A DNA stretch of 64,000 bases. It comes from Thalassospira australica. Lineage in GTDB: Bacteria; Pseudomonadota; Alphaproteobacteria; Rhodospirillales; Thalassospiraceae. The notes under the pieces were generated by a model. It saw only the letters and a list, made by a program, of their open reading frames with translations, ran no database searches and was not told the origin of the DNA. The stretch is taken from assembly GCF_000763295.1 (NCBI RefSeq), contig NZ_JRJE01000020.1, positions 1-64,000 of the forward strand, in the 5' to 3' direction. Within the stretch, counting starts at the first letter, position 1. Each line of letters starts with the position of its first letter. Below are positions 1-8,601 of the stretch, in pieces. The position numbers and the translations under genes are program-made.

Positions 1-368
1 CTCCAGGATGCACAGACTGTAGCGCCATAACGCTGCCCGCGCATCCCTTCCTACTGATCAACAATGTCAAAGAACTTAAAGGACCGAAGCCCCGTCCCGA
101 CCGCCCCGCGTCGCCGTCTCGTTGGCGCCGCACTGCGTCGGTGGAGGCGGGTTATAGGGCCCACTCCCAAAACTGTCAAACACCTTTTTGCAAAAAAATG
201 ACAGAAATGTTGTTACGCAAAATTTTTGCGCAAAACCATATATAGGTTGCACTTTTATGACCTGCAAGGGTGCCTTTGACCCAAAATTCAGGCCGATGAT
301 GATTGCTGTACGCGATATGGGCGCTAAGATGTTCGCGCCCACCCGCCGTAAATCAATGACGAGGCCCC
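1..368. other. Left-edge intergenic region upstream of the hydroxyproline dehydratase
   Basis: I see no convincing gene here. The short open frames on both strands lack a ribosome site and match no family I know. The AT-rich stretch at about 180-250 is the likely promoter and operator of the dehydratase gene that starts at 369, and it carries the inverted repeat listed separately. The gene to the left is outside the window. Confidence 0.6.
216..235. promoter_or_regulatory. Inverted repeat, candidate operator of the dehydratase gene
   Basis: CGCAAAA-T-TTTTGCG (216-230) is a perfect 7-bp inverted repeat with a one-base spacer. It overlaps a second perfect palindrome, TTTTGCGCAAAA (224-235). 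The overlap places three CGCAAAA/TTTTGCG half-sites in 20 bp, about 135 bp before the start codon. Inference: a binding site for a dimeric regulator. It does not resemble the TTGTATACAA motif upstream of the deaminase gene, so a different regulator may act here. Confidence 0.4.
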
Positions 369-1445
369 ATGCCCAAGATCAATTCCGCCCCATTTTGCCC
401 AGATGATTCGCAAATCCCCCCTCAGTATCCCGACCGGTCAGCACCGATTGAGGTGATCGACATGCATACCGGCGGTGAACCGCTGCGAATCATCACGGCA
501 GGCTATCCTGATATTCCAGGCGATAACATCCTGTCCAAGCGCCGATATGCCAAAAACCATCTTGATCATCTCAGACGGTTTTTGATGTTCGAGCCGCGCG
601 GGCATTACGACATGTATGGCGCGATCCTGGTTCCCCCCAGCCTGCCAGATGCGGATCTGGCCGTGCTGTTCATTCATAACGAGGGTTATTCGACCATGTG
701 CGGCCATGCGATCATGGCCCTTGGGCGGTATGCGATTGATTATGGTTTGGTCAAAGCCATGGAACCCACCACGCCGGTCAATATTGAATGTCCGTGCGGA
801 TTGGTGCGCGCCGAGGTCGAAGTTACCAATGGCCAAACCGGCAAGGTCCGGTTTTCATCCGTGCCATCCTTTATGTTTGCCGATGACCTTGAGTTAACCT
901 TGCCTGATGGCCGGGGGTTTAAAACCGATATTGGATATGGCGGCGCATTTTATGCGGTTCTTGATGCCGGGCAATTTGATACGGAGGTCACGCCAGATAA
1001 TGTCCCCAAGCTGACCGCCCTTTCACAAGAGATCTGTCAGGTGGTGAATGACAGCATCACGCTTGCCCATCCTGATCATGATGATCTGGCGTTTCTGTAT
1101 GGCGCGATCCTGACCGACGGGCGGGATGCCTATGGTACGGTACCGACCCGTAATATATGTGTGTTTGCCAAAAATCAGGTCGACCGCAGCCCGACCGGAT
1201 CGGGTGTGAGTGCCCGCCTTGCCATCCAACACGCCAAGGGCCTGATCAAAAAGGGCCAGACACGCCCGTTTGAAAGCGTCATCGGTTCAGGATTTGACGG
1301 CGCGGTTAAAGAGGTTACCACCTGCGGGCCACACCCGGCCATTATCGCATCGGTCACAGGTCAGGCCCATTACAGCGGCACAGCCCGTTTTTGGCATGAA
1401 GACGGTGACGATGTCGGGCGAGGCTTTACTGTCGGTTCGGTCTGA
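369..1445 (+). CDS. trans-3-hydroxy-L-proline dehydratase (proline racemase family)
   Basis: A 358-aa member of the proline racemase family. The first catalytic motif keeps its cysteine (MCGHA, Cys111), but the second reads DRSPTGSG, with Thr276 where racemases and epimerases have cysteine. That Cys/Thr pair is known in trans-3-hydroxy-L-proline dehydratases (EC 4.2.1.77), which form pyrroline-2-carboxylate. The enzyme is cytosolic, and the product would be reduced to L-proline by a reductase not found in this window. The ATG at 369 follows GAGG at 361-364. The N-terminus is about 20 residues longer than the conserved fold. The gene is separated from the 4-hydroxyproline genes by the GntR regulator and stands alone on the plus strand. 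Confidence 0.85.
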   Translation: MPKINSAPFCPDDSQIPPQYPDRSAPIEVIDMHTGGEPLRIITAGYPDIPGDNILSKRRYAKNHLDHLRRFLMFEPRGHYDMYGAILVPPSLPDADLAVLFIHNEGYSTMCGHAIMALGRYAIDYGLVKAMEPTTPVNIECPCGLVRAEVEVTNGQTGKVRFSSVPSFMFADDLELTLPDGRGFKTDIGYGGAFYAVLDAGQFDTEVTPDNVPKLTALSQEICQVVNDSITLAHPDHDDLAFLYGAILTDGRDAYGTVPTRNICVFAKNQVDRSPTGSGVSARLAIQHAKGLIKKGQTRPFESVIGSGFDGAVKEVTTCGPHPAIIASVTGQAHYSGTARFWHEDGDDVGRGFTVGSV

Positions 1446-1468
1446 CGCAGAAACACCCGGCGGAAACC

Positions 1469-1497
1469 ACAAAGGGATGCAAACCGCATCCCTTTGT
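1469..1497. terminator. Rho-independent terminator after the dehydratase gene
   Basis: The 12-bp arms ACAAAGGGATGC and GCATCCCTTTGT close a 5-nt loop and are followed by TCTTTT on the plus strand. The hairpin lies between the convergent ends of the dehydratase and the GntR gene and may serve both. Confidence 0.8.
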
Positions 1498-1527
1498 TCT
1501 TTTCGGCTTTATATATATAACGCCGAA

Positions 1528-2196
1528 CTATTCGCGGGCCTTGCGCAGACATTCCATCAGACTGTCGGCCGAGCTTTGAATGTGCTGGCCGAGAAGTTCA
1601 ACCGCTTCGTCAACATTGCCGGCCTTGCAGGCTTCGAAGATCTGGTGATGTTCGCGTTCGGCACGGTCGGTCGCCCCGGACAGGGCAAGCTGCGCCTGGG
1701 TAAAGCGTACCGTGTTATTCCCGATCATGCGCACAATTTCCAACGTCTTGGGACGGTTCGAGGCGCGGTAAAGCCGATCATGGAATTCGCGGTTCAGCTC
1801 CCCCCATTTGGAAATATCGCCCGACCGGAAAGCTTCATCATAGACCAGCAGGATATCTTCGACCGATTTAAGGTCTTCGGCGGTCAGGCGCGGCACCGCA
1901 TGACGCAACAAATCACATTCAAGGAGCTTGCGAACTTCAAACAGTTCCTCGATCTCATCGAGCGACAGGTGAGAGACAATCGCGCCCTTGTGCGGCTGAA
2001 AGGATACCAGCCCTTCGGCATCCAGACGCTGCAGCGCTTCGCGGACCGGAATGCGCGAGACATTATATTCACCGGCAATGGCATCCTGTCGCAATTGAAA
2101 ACCGGCAGGGAAATCGCCTGTCAGAATGCGTGCCCGAAGATCTTCGGTCACCTGATCGGTGATGGTGCGGCGGGTAAAGCGCGGTGATGCGGTCAT
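1528..2196 (-). CDS. GntR family regulator, FadR/FCD subfamily, of hydroxyproline catabolism
   Basis: A 222-aa transcription factor. Residues 1-75 form the winged helix (VSRIPVREALQRLDAEGLV) and residues 80-215 the all-helical FCD effector domain. The FCD metal-site pattern is visible in NREFHDRLY, EHHQIFEA and GQHIQSS. FCD proteins bind small carboxylates and usually repress neighbouring catabolic operons. Flanking genes all act on hydroxyproline, so hydroxyproline or a pyrroline carboxylate is the likely effector (inference). A TTGTATACAA palindrome before the deaminase gene and a related ATACA-N9-TGTAT repeat before this gene are candidate operators, suggesting autoregulation. Confidence 0.85.
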   Translation of the reverse strand: MTASPRFTRRTITDQVTEDLRARILTGDFPAGFQLRQDAIAGEYNVSRIPVREALQRLDAEGLVSFQPHKGAIVSHLSLDEIEELFEVRKLLECDLLRHAVPRLTAEDLKSVEDILLVYDEAFRSGDISKWGELNREFHDRLYRASNRPKTLEIVRMIGNNTVRFTQAQLALSGATDRAEREHHQIFEACKAGNVDEAVELLGQHIQSSADSLMECLRKARE

Positions 2197-2315
2197 TTCA
2201 GCTCTTTTGTAATGTTACCCGACAGAATGGCGTTTGCGGTTTGCATTGCTGTGATCACAAGGGCAGCAGATCTTTAATTTAACAAGAGTCATACCCTTGC
2301 GACCAGCAAGTCGCA

Positions 2316-2334
2316 ATACAATTGCATACTGTAT
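2316..2334. promoter_or_regulatory. Candidate operator upstream of the GntR gene
   Basis: The inverted repeat ATACA-N9-TGTAT lies about 120 bp before the GntR start codon. It shares TGTAT/ATACA half-sites with the palindrome at 5891-5900. Assignment to this regulator is inference. Confidence 0.3.
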
Positions 2335-2362
2335 AATCCACCCCCAATACCCGATATACGAC

Positions 2363-2385
2363 AAAGGGGGCATAAAGCCCCCTTT
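2363..2385 (-). terminator. Stem-loop terminator of the hydroxyproline operon
   Basis: AAAGGGGGC and GCCCCCTTT pair around a 5-nt loop, 24 bp beyond the stop codon of the epimerase gene on the minus strand. The T-run on that strand is short (TTTG). Confidence 0.65.
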
Positions 2386-2408
2386 TCACAGACTTTCGGT
2401 AATGTGAC

Positions 2409-3410
2409 CTATTTTACAATGAAGCCATGCGCGTAAGGGTCACGGTCATCAATGAAGATCGTGTTGTATCCATGCTTGCGCGCCCAGCCTTCAATGCCCG
2501 GTACAACCGCATCAAAACCACCGACCTTTGTCTTTTCAACCACCGAGACGCGGAATTGCGAGCCGATGATGCTTTCATGAACCAGCTCGTCCTTGGGGTT
2601 CCATTGACCTTTGGCAACCAACTGGGCCAAACGTGCGGAAGACCCGGTGCCACACGGAGAGCGATCAATTCCCTTATCCCCATAAAACACAGCATTGCGA
2701 TGGGTGCTGTCGGCCTGCGTTGGTTTGCCAGTCCACTGAATGTGTGAAAGCCCCTTGATGTCGGGGTGAAGCGGGTGAACAAAGTCGTTTTCCGCATTCA
2801 GACGACGCCGGAGTTCCGGGCTGATACGTTGCAGGTCACCGGCAGAGAAATCTGCCATGTCGTTATAATTTTCCTGCGGTTCGACAATCGCATAGAAATT
2901 GCCGCCATAGGCAACATCGACCCTGATCAAACCAATATCCGGACAATCGACTTCGATATCGGTTTTATACAGGAATGAGGGCACATTGGTGAGCTTGACC
3001 GATTCAACATAATCGCCAACCTGATTATATTCGGCAATGACGAGGCCCGCCGGTGTTTCAAGGCGCAGACGACCGGGTATTTTGGGCTTCACCAAGCCTT
3101 CTTCGATCGCCATGGTCACCGTGCCGATGGTGCCATGCCCACACATTGGCAAGCAGCCCGACGTTTCAATAAACAGCACAGCAACATCATAGTCATCGGA
3201 CGTCGGATCATACAGAATTGATCCCGACATAACGTCATGGCCGCGCGGCTCGAACATCAGTCCGGTACGGATCCAGTCAAATTCACGCAGAAAATGCGCA
3301 CGCTTTTCAAGCATGGTCGCACCTTCAAGCTTGGGACCACCGCCCGCCACCAGGCGTACCGGATTGCCGCAAGTATGACCGTCAACGCAAAAGAAACTGC
3401 TTTTCGCCAT
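2409..3410 (-). CDS. 4-hydroxyproline 2-epimerase
   Basis: A 333-aa proline racemase family enzyme with both catalytic cysteines: Cys90 in PMCGHGTIG and Cys253 in DRSPCGTGSSAR. The pair abstracts and returns the alpha proton, so this is a racemase or epimerase, unlike the Cys/Thr enzyme at 369. Context (D-amino-acid dehydrogenase and DHDPS-family deaminase upstream in the same operon) points to trans-4-hydroxy-L-proline to cis-4-hydroxy-D-proline (EC 5.1.1.8) rather than proline racemase. The start ATG at 3410 lies 12 bp after the stop of the dehydrogenase gene, so the two are co-transcribed. Confidence 0.87.
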   Translation of the reverse strand: MAKSSFFCVDGHTCGNPVRLVAGGGPKLEGATMLEKRAHFLREFDWIRTGLMFEPRGHDVMSGSILYDPTSDDYDVAVLFIETSGCLPMCGHGTIGTVTMAIEEGLVKPKIPGRLRLETPAGLVIAEYNQVGDYVESVKLTNVPSFLYKTDIEVDCPDIGLIRVDVAYGGNFYAIVEPQENYNDMADFSAGDLQRISPELRRRLNAENDFVHPLHPDIKGLSHIQWTGKPTQADSTHRNAVFYGDKGIDRSPCGTGSSARLAQLVAKGQWNPKDELVHESIIGSQFRVSVVEKTKVGGFDAVVPGIEGWARKHGYNTIFIDDRDPYAHGFIVK

Positions 3411-3422
3411 GGATGGGAGCCC

Positions 3423-4724
3423 TTAGAAGCCGGTGAAATCAGAGAAACGATTGATGCGATACGGGGTCATGTCGACCGGCGGCTGGTTCCCGGCGACAAG
3501 GTCTGAAATCAGGCGCCCTGTGGTTGCGGCCATGGTCAGACCAAGATGGCCGTGACCAAAGGCAAAGAATGTATTGGAATGCCTTGGGCTTTTGGAGATC
3601 ACCGGCTTTGAGTCCGGCATTGAGGGCCGAAAGCCCATCCATTCGGTGCCGCCTTCGGCGTTTAGTTTCGGCAAAATTTCCTTGCCCTTTGCAAACAGGG
3701 CCTTTGCACGTTCGTAGTTCGGCGCCGCAACGAGACCACCTAGCTCCACCGCACCGCCGACACGAATACCGTGCTCAAGCGGGGTCAGAACAAAACCGTC
3801 ATCGGCACAGATCAACATCCGCGACAGTTTGGCATCATGGTAGGGTACGGTCGTGTTGTAACCGCGTTCCGTATCGAGCGGAACAGGAGATCCCAGCCGC
3901 TTGGCCAGCGATTTTGACCATGCGCCGCAGGCAACCACAACCACATCAAAAGTGATTTGATCGCCTGTACTTGTCATGGCAGCACGGGGTTTGCCATCAC
4001 GATAGACAAAGTCCGTGACATCGGCCGTTTTGAATTCACCCCCACGATCAAGAAAATGCTGATAGATGCCCTTCACGATCTTGTAGGGATCAAGCACGCG
4101 TCCCCAGTCTTCGTCCAAGACACCGCAAGAAAAGATCGGTGCAATGCCCGGTTCGAGGTCAAGAACCTCGTCTTTGGTCAAATCGCGAATTTTGATACCG
4201 TTGCGACGGTTGAGATCAATTTCATATTCGGCGTCCCGGCGCGAGGCTTCTGACCGATAGACGGCGATTGCGCCTTCTTTTTTAAACACAGCATCAGAAA
4301 GACCGGCACGTGCGATGACGGGATCGTAATCTTCCCACGCGCGATTGAGCAAAACAGCAATTTCTGTTGCGATCTGCTCAACACGACTTTTGGAGCTGGC
4401 GGCAACAAATCGCAACAACCAAGGAAGCATTTTGGGCAAGTAGGACCATCGCACAGAAAGAGGACCGAGAGGGTCCATCAGCCAGCCCGGGACATTCATG
4501 AGTGTTCCGGGCATTGCGATGGGGGCACATTTGCTAACAGCAATCCCGCCAGCATTGCCAAAGGACGCCCCCATACCGGGCTCCCCGCGATCAAGAATGG
4601 TAACGTCATACCCCTTGTCTTGAAGGGCAAGAGCAATATTCACACCGACAATACCCGCCCCGATGACAACGGCTTTTTGTCCGTTCTTTTTTTGCGACTG
4701 GGTTTCAGCTCTCGACTTCGTCAT
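3423..4724 (-). CDS. FAD-dependent D-amino-acid dehydrogenase (likely cis-4-hydroxy-D-proline dehydrogenase)
   Basis: A DAO-family flavoprotein of 433 aa. The dinucleotide-binding motif is VVIGAGIVGVNIAL near the N-terminus, followed by an acidic residue at the end of the second strand (TILDRG). The C-terminal FAD contact is GFRPSMPDSKPVI and GHGHLGLTMA. The family oxidises D-amino acids to imino acids. Between an epimerase and a pyrroline-hydroxycarboxylate deaminase it should convert cis-4-hydroxy-D-proline to 1-pyrroline-4-hydroxy-2-carboxylate. I chose ATG 4724, preceded by GGCGAGA; an upstream in-frame TTG at 4754 would add 10 residues but has no ribosome site. Confidence 0.83.
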   Translation of the reverse strand: MTKSRAETQSQKKNGQKAVVIGAGIVGVNIALALQDKGYDVTILDRGEPGMGASFGNAGGIAVSKCAPIAMPGTLMNVPGWLMDPLGPLSVRWSYLPKMLPWLLRFVAASSKSRVEQIATEIAVLLNRAWEDYDPVIARAGLSDAVFKKEGAIAVYRSEASRRDAEYEIDLNRRNGIKIRDLTKDEVLDLEPGIAPIFSCGVLDEDWGRVLDPYKIVKGIYQHFLDRGGEFKTADVTDFVYRDGKPRAAMTSTGDQITFDVVVVACGAWSKSLAKRLGSPVPLDTERGYNTTVPYHDAKLSRMLICADDGFVLTPLEHGIRVGGAVELGGLVAAPNYERAKALFAKGKEILPKLNAEGGTEWMGFRPSMPDSKPVISKSPRHSNTFFAFGHGHLGLTMAATTGRLISDLVAGNQPPVDMTPYRINRFSDFTGF

Positions 4725-4787
4725 TTCGGTGTCTCGCCTGTCTGGGATGCGCAAATGGCTTTTTAAACAACCACTTAGATGGCCTTA

Positions 4788-4818
4788 GGCTTCCCTCGTG
4801 ACAATCACAAGGGAAGCC
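4788..4818 (-). other. Intercistronic stem-loop inside the hydroxyproline operon
   Basis: GGCTTCCCT and AGGGAAGCC pair, and an inner GTGA/TCAC stem closes a 3-nt loop. The stem is interrupted by a single mismatch. It lies between the deaminase and dehydrogenase genes with no T-run on the minus strand, so it looks like an RNA-processing or stability hairpin rather than a full terminator. Confidence 0.5.
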
Positions 4819-4899
4819 CACTGTTCCATCAAATATGCCGCCAATGCAATGCCCGTTTTACTGTGCAAGCACCGAACATTACAGGCAATCAGGCAGCAC

Positions 4900-5796
4900 T
4901 CAAAGCGATGGGCGCGTATCAATTGCTTTTTGAATGGTGGCCTTGATGGTTTCAAGTTCCTCGCCCACCAGCGGCAGACGCGGTGCGCGAACATGAGGTT
5001 TGCCAACACCGGTCATTTCCTGGGCCAGTTTGATGTATTGCACCAGCTTGGCATGTACATCCATGTGCAGAACCGGGGTAAACCAGCGATAGATATCAAG
5101 GGCTTCCTTGTACTTGCCCTCGGAAAGCAACTTCCAAAGTGCGACCGATTCTTTCGGGAAAGCATCGGTGAAGCCCGAAATCCATCCAACTGCGCCCAGA
5201 ACCTGCGTTTCCATGACAAGGTCATCCATGCCGCAGAACAGAACGAAACGATCACCGCATGCGTTATAGATATCGGTAATGCGACGCGGGTCTCCCGAGC
5301 TTTCCTTGATCGCAACCAGATTTTCAACGTCTGCAAGCTGATTGAATTCATCCGGCTTGATGTCGATGCGATAAGCACCCGGATTGTTGTAAATCATGAT
5401 CGGCAGCTTGGTCGTGCCAGCAACAGTGCGGAAATGTTCGATGTTTTCACGCGGATCGGCAGTATAGACCATGCCCGGCAGCAGCATCAGGCCATCTGCA
5501 CCAAGTTTTTCGCATTCCTGAACATAGCGAATGGCCGCACGGGTCGAGCTTTCGGCAACACCGGACAGAACCGGGATGCGGCCCTTGGTCACTTCGACTG
5601 CAAGCTTGAGAACGGCGATTTTCTCTTCCGGGTCGAGGGCTGTGTTTTCACCGACAGACCCCAACATAACAAGACCATCAACGCCGGCATCAATCAGCGC
5701 TTCGATCTGTTCTGCGGTCATATCGAAATCAATCGAACCGTCTTCGTTCATCTGGGTTGCAACGGCGGGGAAAACGCCAGTCCAGTTTACCTGCAT
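4900..5796 (-). CDS. DHDPS-family lyase, likely 1-pyrroline-4-hydroxy-2-carboxylate deaminase
   Basis: A 298-aa TIM-barrel protein of the DapA/NAL family. The Schiff-base lysine is Lys164 (VAIKESSGD) and the general-base tyrosine Tyr136 (IMIYNNPGAYR); GSVGENTAL replaces the GTTGE loop of DapA. Placed first in an operon with 4-hydroxyproline epimerase and a D-amino-acid dehydrogenase, it should deaminate 1-pyrroline-4-hydroxy-2-carboxylate to 2-oxoglutarate semialdehyde (EC 3.5.4.22). Start ATG 5796 has AGGAGG ten bases upstream; a longer in-frame extension to 5880 is unlikely. The family also includes sugar-acid aldolases and dehydratases, so substrate rests on context. Confidence 0.82.
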   Translation of the reverse strand: MQVNWTGVFPAVATQMNEDGSIDFDMTAEQIEALIDAGVDGLVMLGSVGENTALDPEEKIAVLKLAVEVTKGRIPVLSGVAESSTRAAIRYVQECEKLGADGLMLLPGMVYTADPRENIEHFRTVAGTTKLPIMIYNNPGAYRIDIKPDEFNQLADVENLVAIKESSGDPRRITDIYNACGDRFVLFCGMDDLVMETQVLGAVGWISGFTDAFPKESVALWKLLSEGKYKEALDIYRWFTPVLHMDVHAKLVQYIKLAQEMTGVGKPHVRAPRLPLVGEELETIKATIQKAIDTRPSL

Positions 5797-5890
5797 GGGA
5801 AAGAAACCTCCTGATGGGGCGCAGCGACATTGATGCGCCTTTACGCTCTGGCAGCCCGCTTTGTATCGGGCCACGTGCAATATATGTATA

Positions 5891-5900
5891 TTGTATACAA
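5891..5900. promoter_or_regulatory. TTGTATACAA palindrome, candidate GntR operator
   Basis: A perfect 10-bp palindrome about 95 bp upstream of the deaminase start, in a TATATGTATA-rich stretch. FCD-type GntR proteins commonly bind short palindromes of this type. Assignment to the regulator at 1528-2196 is inference. Confidence 0.5.
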
Positions 5901-5937
5901 AACTTAAAATGGCGATGCAACGGGTTTCTTTTGGACA

Positions 5938-5962
5938 AGAAAAAGGGCCCGAAACCGGGCCC
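5938..5962 (-). terminator. Terminator of the O-antigen ligase-glycosyltransferase gene
   Basis: On the minus strand GGGCCCG and CGGGCCC form a GC-rich hairpin followed by CTTTTTCTTG, about 60 bp past the stop codon of the gene at 6023. Confidence 0.75.
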
Positions 5963-6022
5963 CTGGAAGATTATCTGAAAGACGATTCTGCTGAGTGACA
6001 GGCGGAGACCGCAACGACACAG

Positions 6023-8449
6023 TCATGCAGGTACTGTGCGTGGTCGTAATTTTGGCTCTCCCCCTTCGGTCACCGGATCCCCCGTCACAACAGACAATGT
6101 CTTGGCGATGATGACAGCGTCGCATAGCTCGCGCTCCACCAAACTGCGGGCTGCCTTGCCATAGGCATCGCGTTTTGGGTCATCCTCAAGAAGGTTTTCG
6201 ATGGCATCCGCAAGCGCCTTGCTGTCGCGCAAAGGCACCAACAGGCCATTTTCATCAGGACGGACAATTTCGCGGCATCCCGGAACGTCTGTTGCGACCA
6301 TCGCCAGACCACATGATGCGGCTTCAAGCAACGCCTTGGGCAGACCTTCGCGCCAAGACGGCAAAACAGCCAAATCAGCCTTTGTCATCAGATCGGGAAT
6401 ATCGGCCCGCTTGCCAAGCCAGTCGATCAATCCTTCCTGCTGCCAAGCACGAAGATCTTCTTCGGTTGCGCTATCAGGATTGGCAAGATCCACATCCCCG
6501 ACCAGCAAAAGCCGGTATTCCCGCCCGCGCGCCTTTAACAGGCGTGATGCTTCAATCAACTCGCCCAGTCCCTTGGACCACAACATGCGCGCAACGAATA
6601 TTGCTGTTTTCGGTTGGGATGATGTTTTTTCGGACGGTGCAAATACAGAGGCATCAACACCCGACCCACGGATCAACGCCAAGCGGCTTTGGTTAAAGCC
6701 AAGCTTGGCCATCAAGGCATAATCATCTGAATTTTGCACGATTACGCGGAGTGAAGGGCACCGGGCATACCACCGCAACACCATCAAAACCACACTACGT
6801 ACAAAACGCACTTTTGCACCGCCTGATACAAACAGGAAGCCAAGCCCCGTCACCATATTGACCGAATGCCTTGCCCCAACCAGCAAACCGGCAAAGGCCG
6901 ATAAAACCACACACTGTATCGCGACATTCACGATCACATCGGGGTTTTCACGCCGGATCACACAAGCCAATGCCATGATTGTCTTAAGGGACTTCATCGG
7001 GCTAAGGCCGCCACGCGCTATGGGCACATCGACAACACGAAAGCCTTCACGGCGAAGTTCCTCTGTCGCCGCACCCGTGTTACAGGCAACAACAACCTCA
7101 TCCCCGCGCACCAGTGCGGCACGCCCAAGCCCAATGCGGTGAGATACGAAAGACCAGTCTTCCGCACAAACAATCATGTTTTTTCGGCGTTTGGGCCCCG
7201 CCTGTTTGGCGATCATTTTCTCGCGCCGTAAAAAGGCCAGTGCGAACGTCAACATGACGACACCAAACCACCAGGACGTCCAGAACGAATAGTTAAACAG
7301 CCCAGCAAACCAGTAGGCTGCAGGCATCATCAAGGTCAGGCCAGCCGCAACAATCCCCTTATGGCGCACATCCTTCACCGCCGTCAGGCCGATCAGCAAA
7401 GATAAGGGGACAACCGTCACCAACCCCAAAATGCCGGCTTCAAGCCAGATTTCCATGAACCAGCTATGCGGGTGACCTGGAAGGACGGATTGCGTTGACC
7501 CCCCTGCAAGGTCATTGGCGCCTGGAACCCAAGGTGCAGCATTGATCCCATAGCCAATCAAGGGATGATCAAAGACGTGACTGAAAGTAAACTGCCAAAT
7601 GATTTGACGGTGGATATCCACAAGCCAGATCGGCAAGTAAGCTTCGAAACCACGCAAACTGCCCGAGTTACTCGTAACGAAACTGAGCCAAACCAAAACG
7701 CAAATGCAAAACACCCCCACCCCGGCAAGCACAGTAAACTTCAATGCCCTAGATTTTATCAGTAGGATGCCACCGATACCCACTGCGCAGGCAGCTGCCA
7801 TCAAGGCAGCAACATTTGCCCGGCCTTCAGACACCTCAAGGATTGGAAGAACGCCAAGGGCCAAAGCAATCGAGAAAAACCGGGTAAATCCTTTGCGATC
7901 AATCCCGTCAAAAACAAGGATCATCGCACCAAAGATAAGAAAACTCCCCGTGGGTTTCAGACGGCGCGTGATGTCAAATCGGAAATCGGGCTCCATCATT
8001 GCCTTGAGCGACAAAATTTCTGGCTGAAACACGATGGCAATCAGGCAGTATGCCACCAGTATCCAGGTCGCATAAACGCAGGCGTCCCACGCCCATTTTG
8101 CCTTGGGAGCGATCAGACGCATCAGATACCAGATCCCGGCAAGCATCGAAAAGCGCGCCGCCCAGGTCCCAAGTGATTTCTCTGGCACAACAGAAAAAAT
8201 CGCCGAAATCAGAAAGACCACCAATGTTGCGACGATCAACAGACCAATGGGCGTTGCAACATCACGCCGCATCTTGCGCCAGGCATCGCCATGATCGGCG
8301 GAAACCACCGCGCATATCAGCGACAAACCAAGTCCGATCCCGAGTGCGGCACGCCCCAGAAAGAACAAAGGGGCCGAAATACCAAACAAAATGGCGGCGA
8401 TACCAAGCACGTTGTCGCGCCAATGCCGGGTCGAGACGGTTTGTTGCAT
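6023..8449 (-). CDS. Fusion of O-antigen ligase/polymerase and GT4 glycosyltransferase
   Basis: An 808-aa single frame. Residues 1-410 hold about ten hydrophobic segments and the Wzy_C/WaaL pattern: Arg210 in SEGRANV and the periplasmic loop GHPHSWFMEIWLEAG (HPH 326-328). Residues 425-808 are a complete GT-B glycosyltransferase of family GT4, from MIVCAEDWSFVSHRIG through FVARMLWSKG to the E-x7-E motif (Glu701, Glu709). Ligases join polysaccharide to an acceptor on the periplasmic side, while GT4 enzymes work in the cytosol, so one chain would span both faces of the membrane. The junction (about 408-425) is basic (RREK, KRRK). No other polysaccharide genes lie beside it except the divergent oxidoreductase. 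A sequencing error joining two genes cannot be excluded. Confidence 0.82.
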   Translation of the reverse strand: MQQTVSTRHWRDNVLGIAAILFGISAPLFFLGRAALGIGLGLSLICAVVSADHGDAWRKMRRDVATPIGLLIVATLVVFLISAIFSVVPEKSLGTWAARFSMLAGIWYLMRLIAPKAKWAWDACVYATWILVAYCLIAIVFQPEILSLKAMMEPDFRFDITRRLKPTGSFLIFGAMILVFDGIDRKGFTRFFSIALALGVLPILEVSEGRANVAALMAAACAVGIGGILLIKSRALKFTVLAGVGVFCICVLVWLSFVTSNSGSLRGFEAYLPIWLVDIHRQIIWQFTFSHVFDHPLIGYGINAAPWVPGANDLAGGSTQSVLPGHPHSWFMEIWLEAGILGLVTVVPLSLLIGLTAVKDVRHKGIVAAGLTLMMPAAYWFAGLFNYSFWTSWWFGVVMLTFALAFLRREKMIAKQAGPKRRKNMIVCAEDWSFVSHRIGLGRAALVRGDEVVVACNTGAATEELRREGFRVVDVPIARGGLSPMKSLKTIMALACVIRRENPDVIVNVAIQCVVLSAFAGLLVGARHSVNMVTGLGFLFVSGGAKVRFVRSVVLMVLRWYARCPSLRVIVQNSDDYALMAKLGFNQSRLALIRGSGVDASVFAPSEKTSSQPKTAIFVARMLWSKGLGELIEASRLLKARGREYRLLLVGDVDLANPDSATEEDLRAWQQEGLIDWLGKRADIPDLMTKADLAVLPSWREGLPKALLEAASCGLAMVATDVPGCREIVRPDENGLLVPLRDSKALADAIENLLEDDPKRDAYGKAARSLVERELCDAVIIAKTLSVVTGDPVTEGGEPKLRPRTVPA

Positions 8450-8601
8450 GATGGGCGTTCCAAATTGAAGTCTGTCGTCTTGCTAAACGGGTGCAGCCCG
8501 CACGTCAATCGTCATTGACAATAACGGTTCGACCAAAAGCTGCGACATATGATTTAATCATACCCCACACCTTTCAACTTATCAGGGTTATGAGGGCAAC
8601 G

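Noticed and set aside
76-342. Minus-strand 88-codon frame near the left edge
   Set aside because: No ribosome site, no recognisable domain, and it covers the operator-like repeats of the next gene.
1270-2187. Long plus-strand open frame (about 305 codons) across the GntR gene
   Set aside because: It lies antisense to a clear GntR/FCD gene and has no family character or ribosome site; such shadows are common at this GC content.
4798-5814. Plus-strand open frame of about 338 codons
   Set aside because: Antisense to the DHDPS-family gene, which has both catalytic residues and a strong ribosome site.
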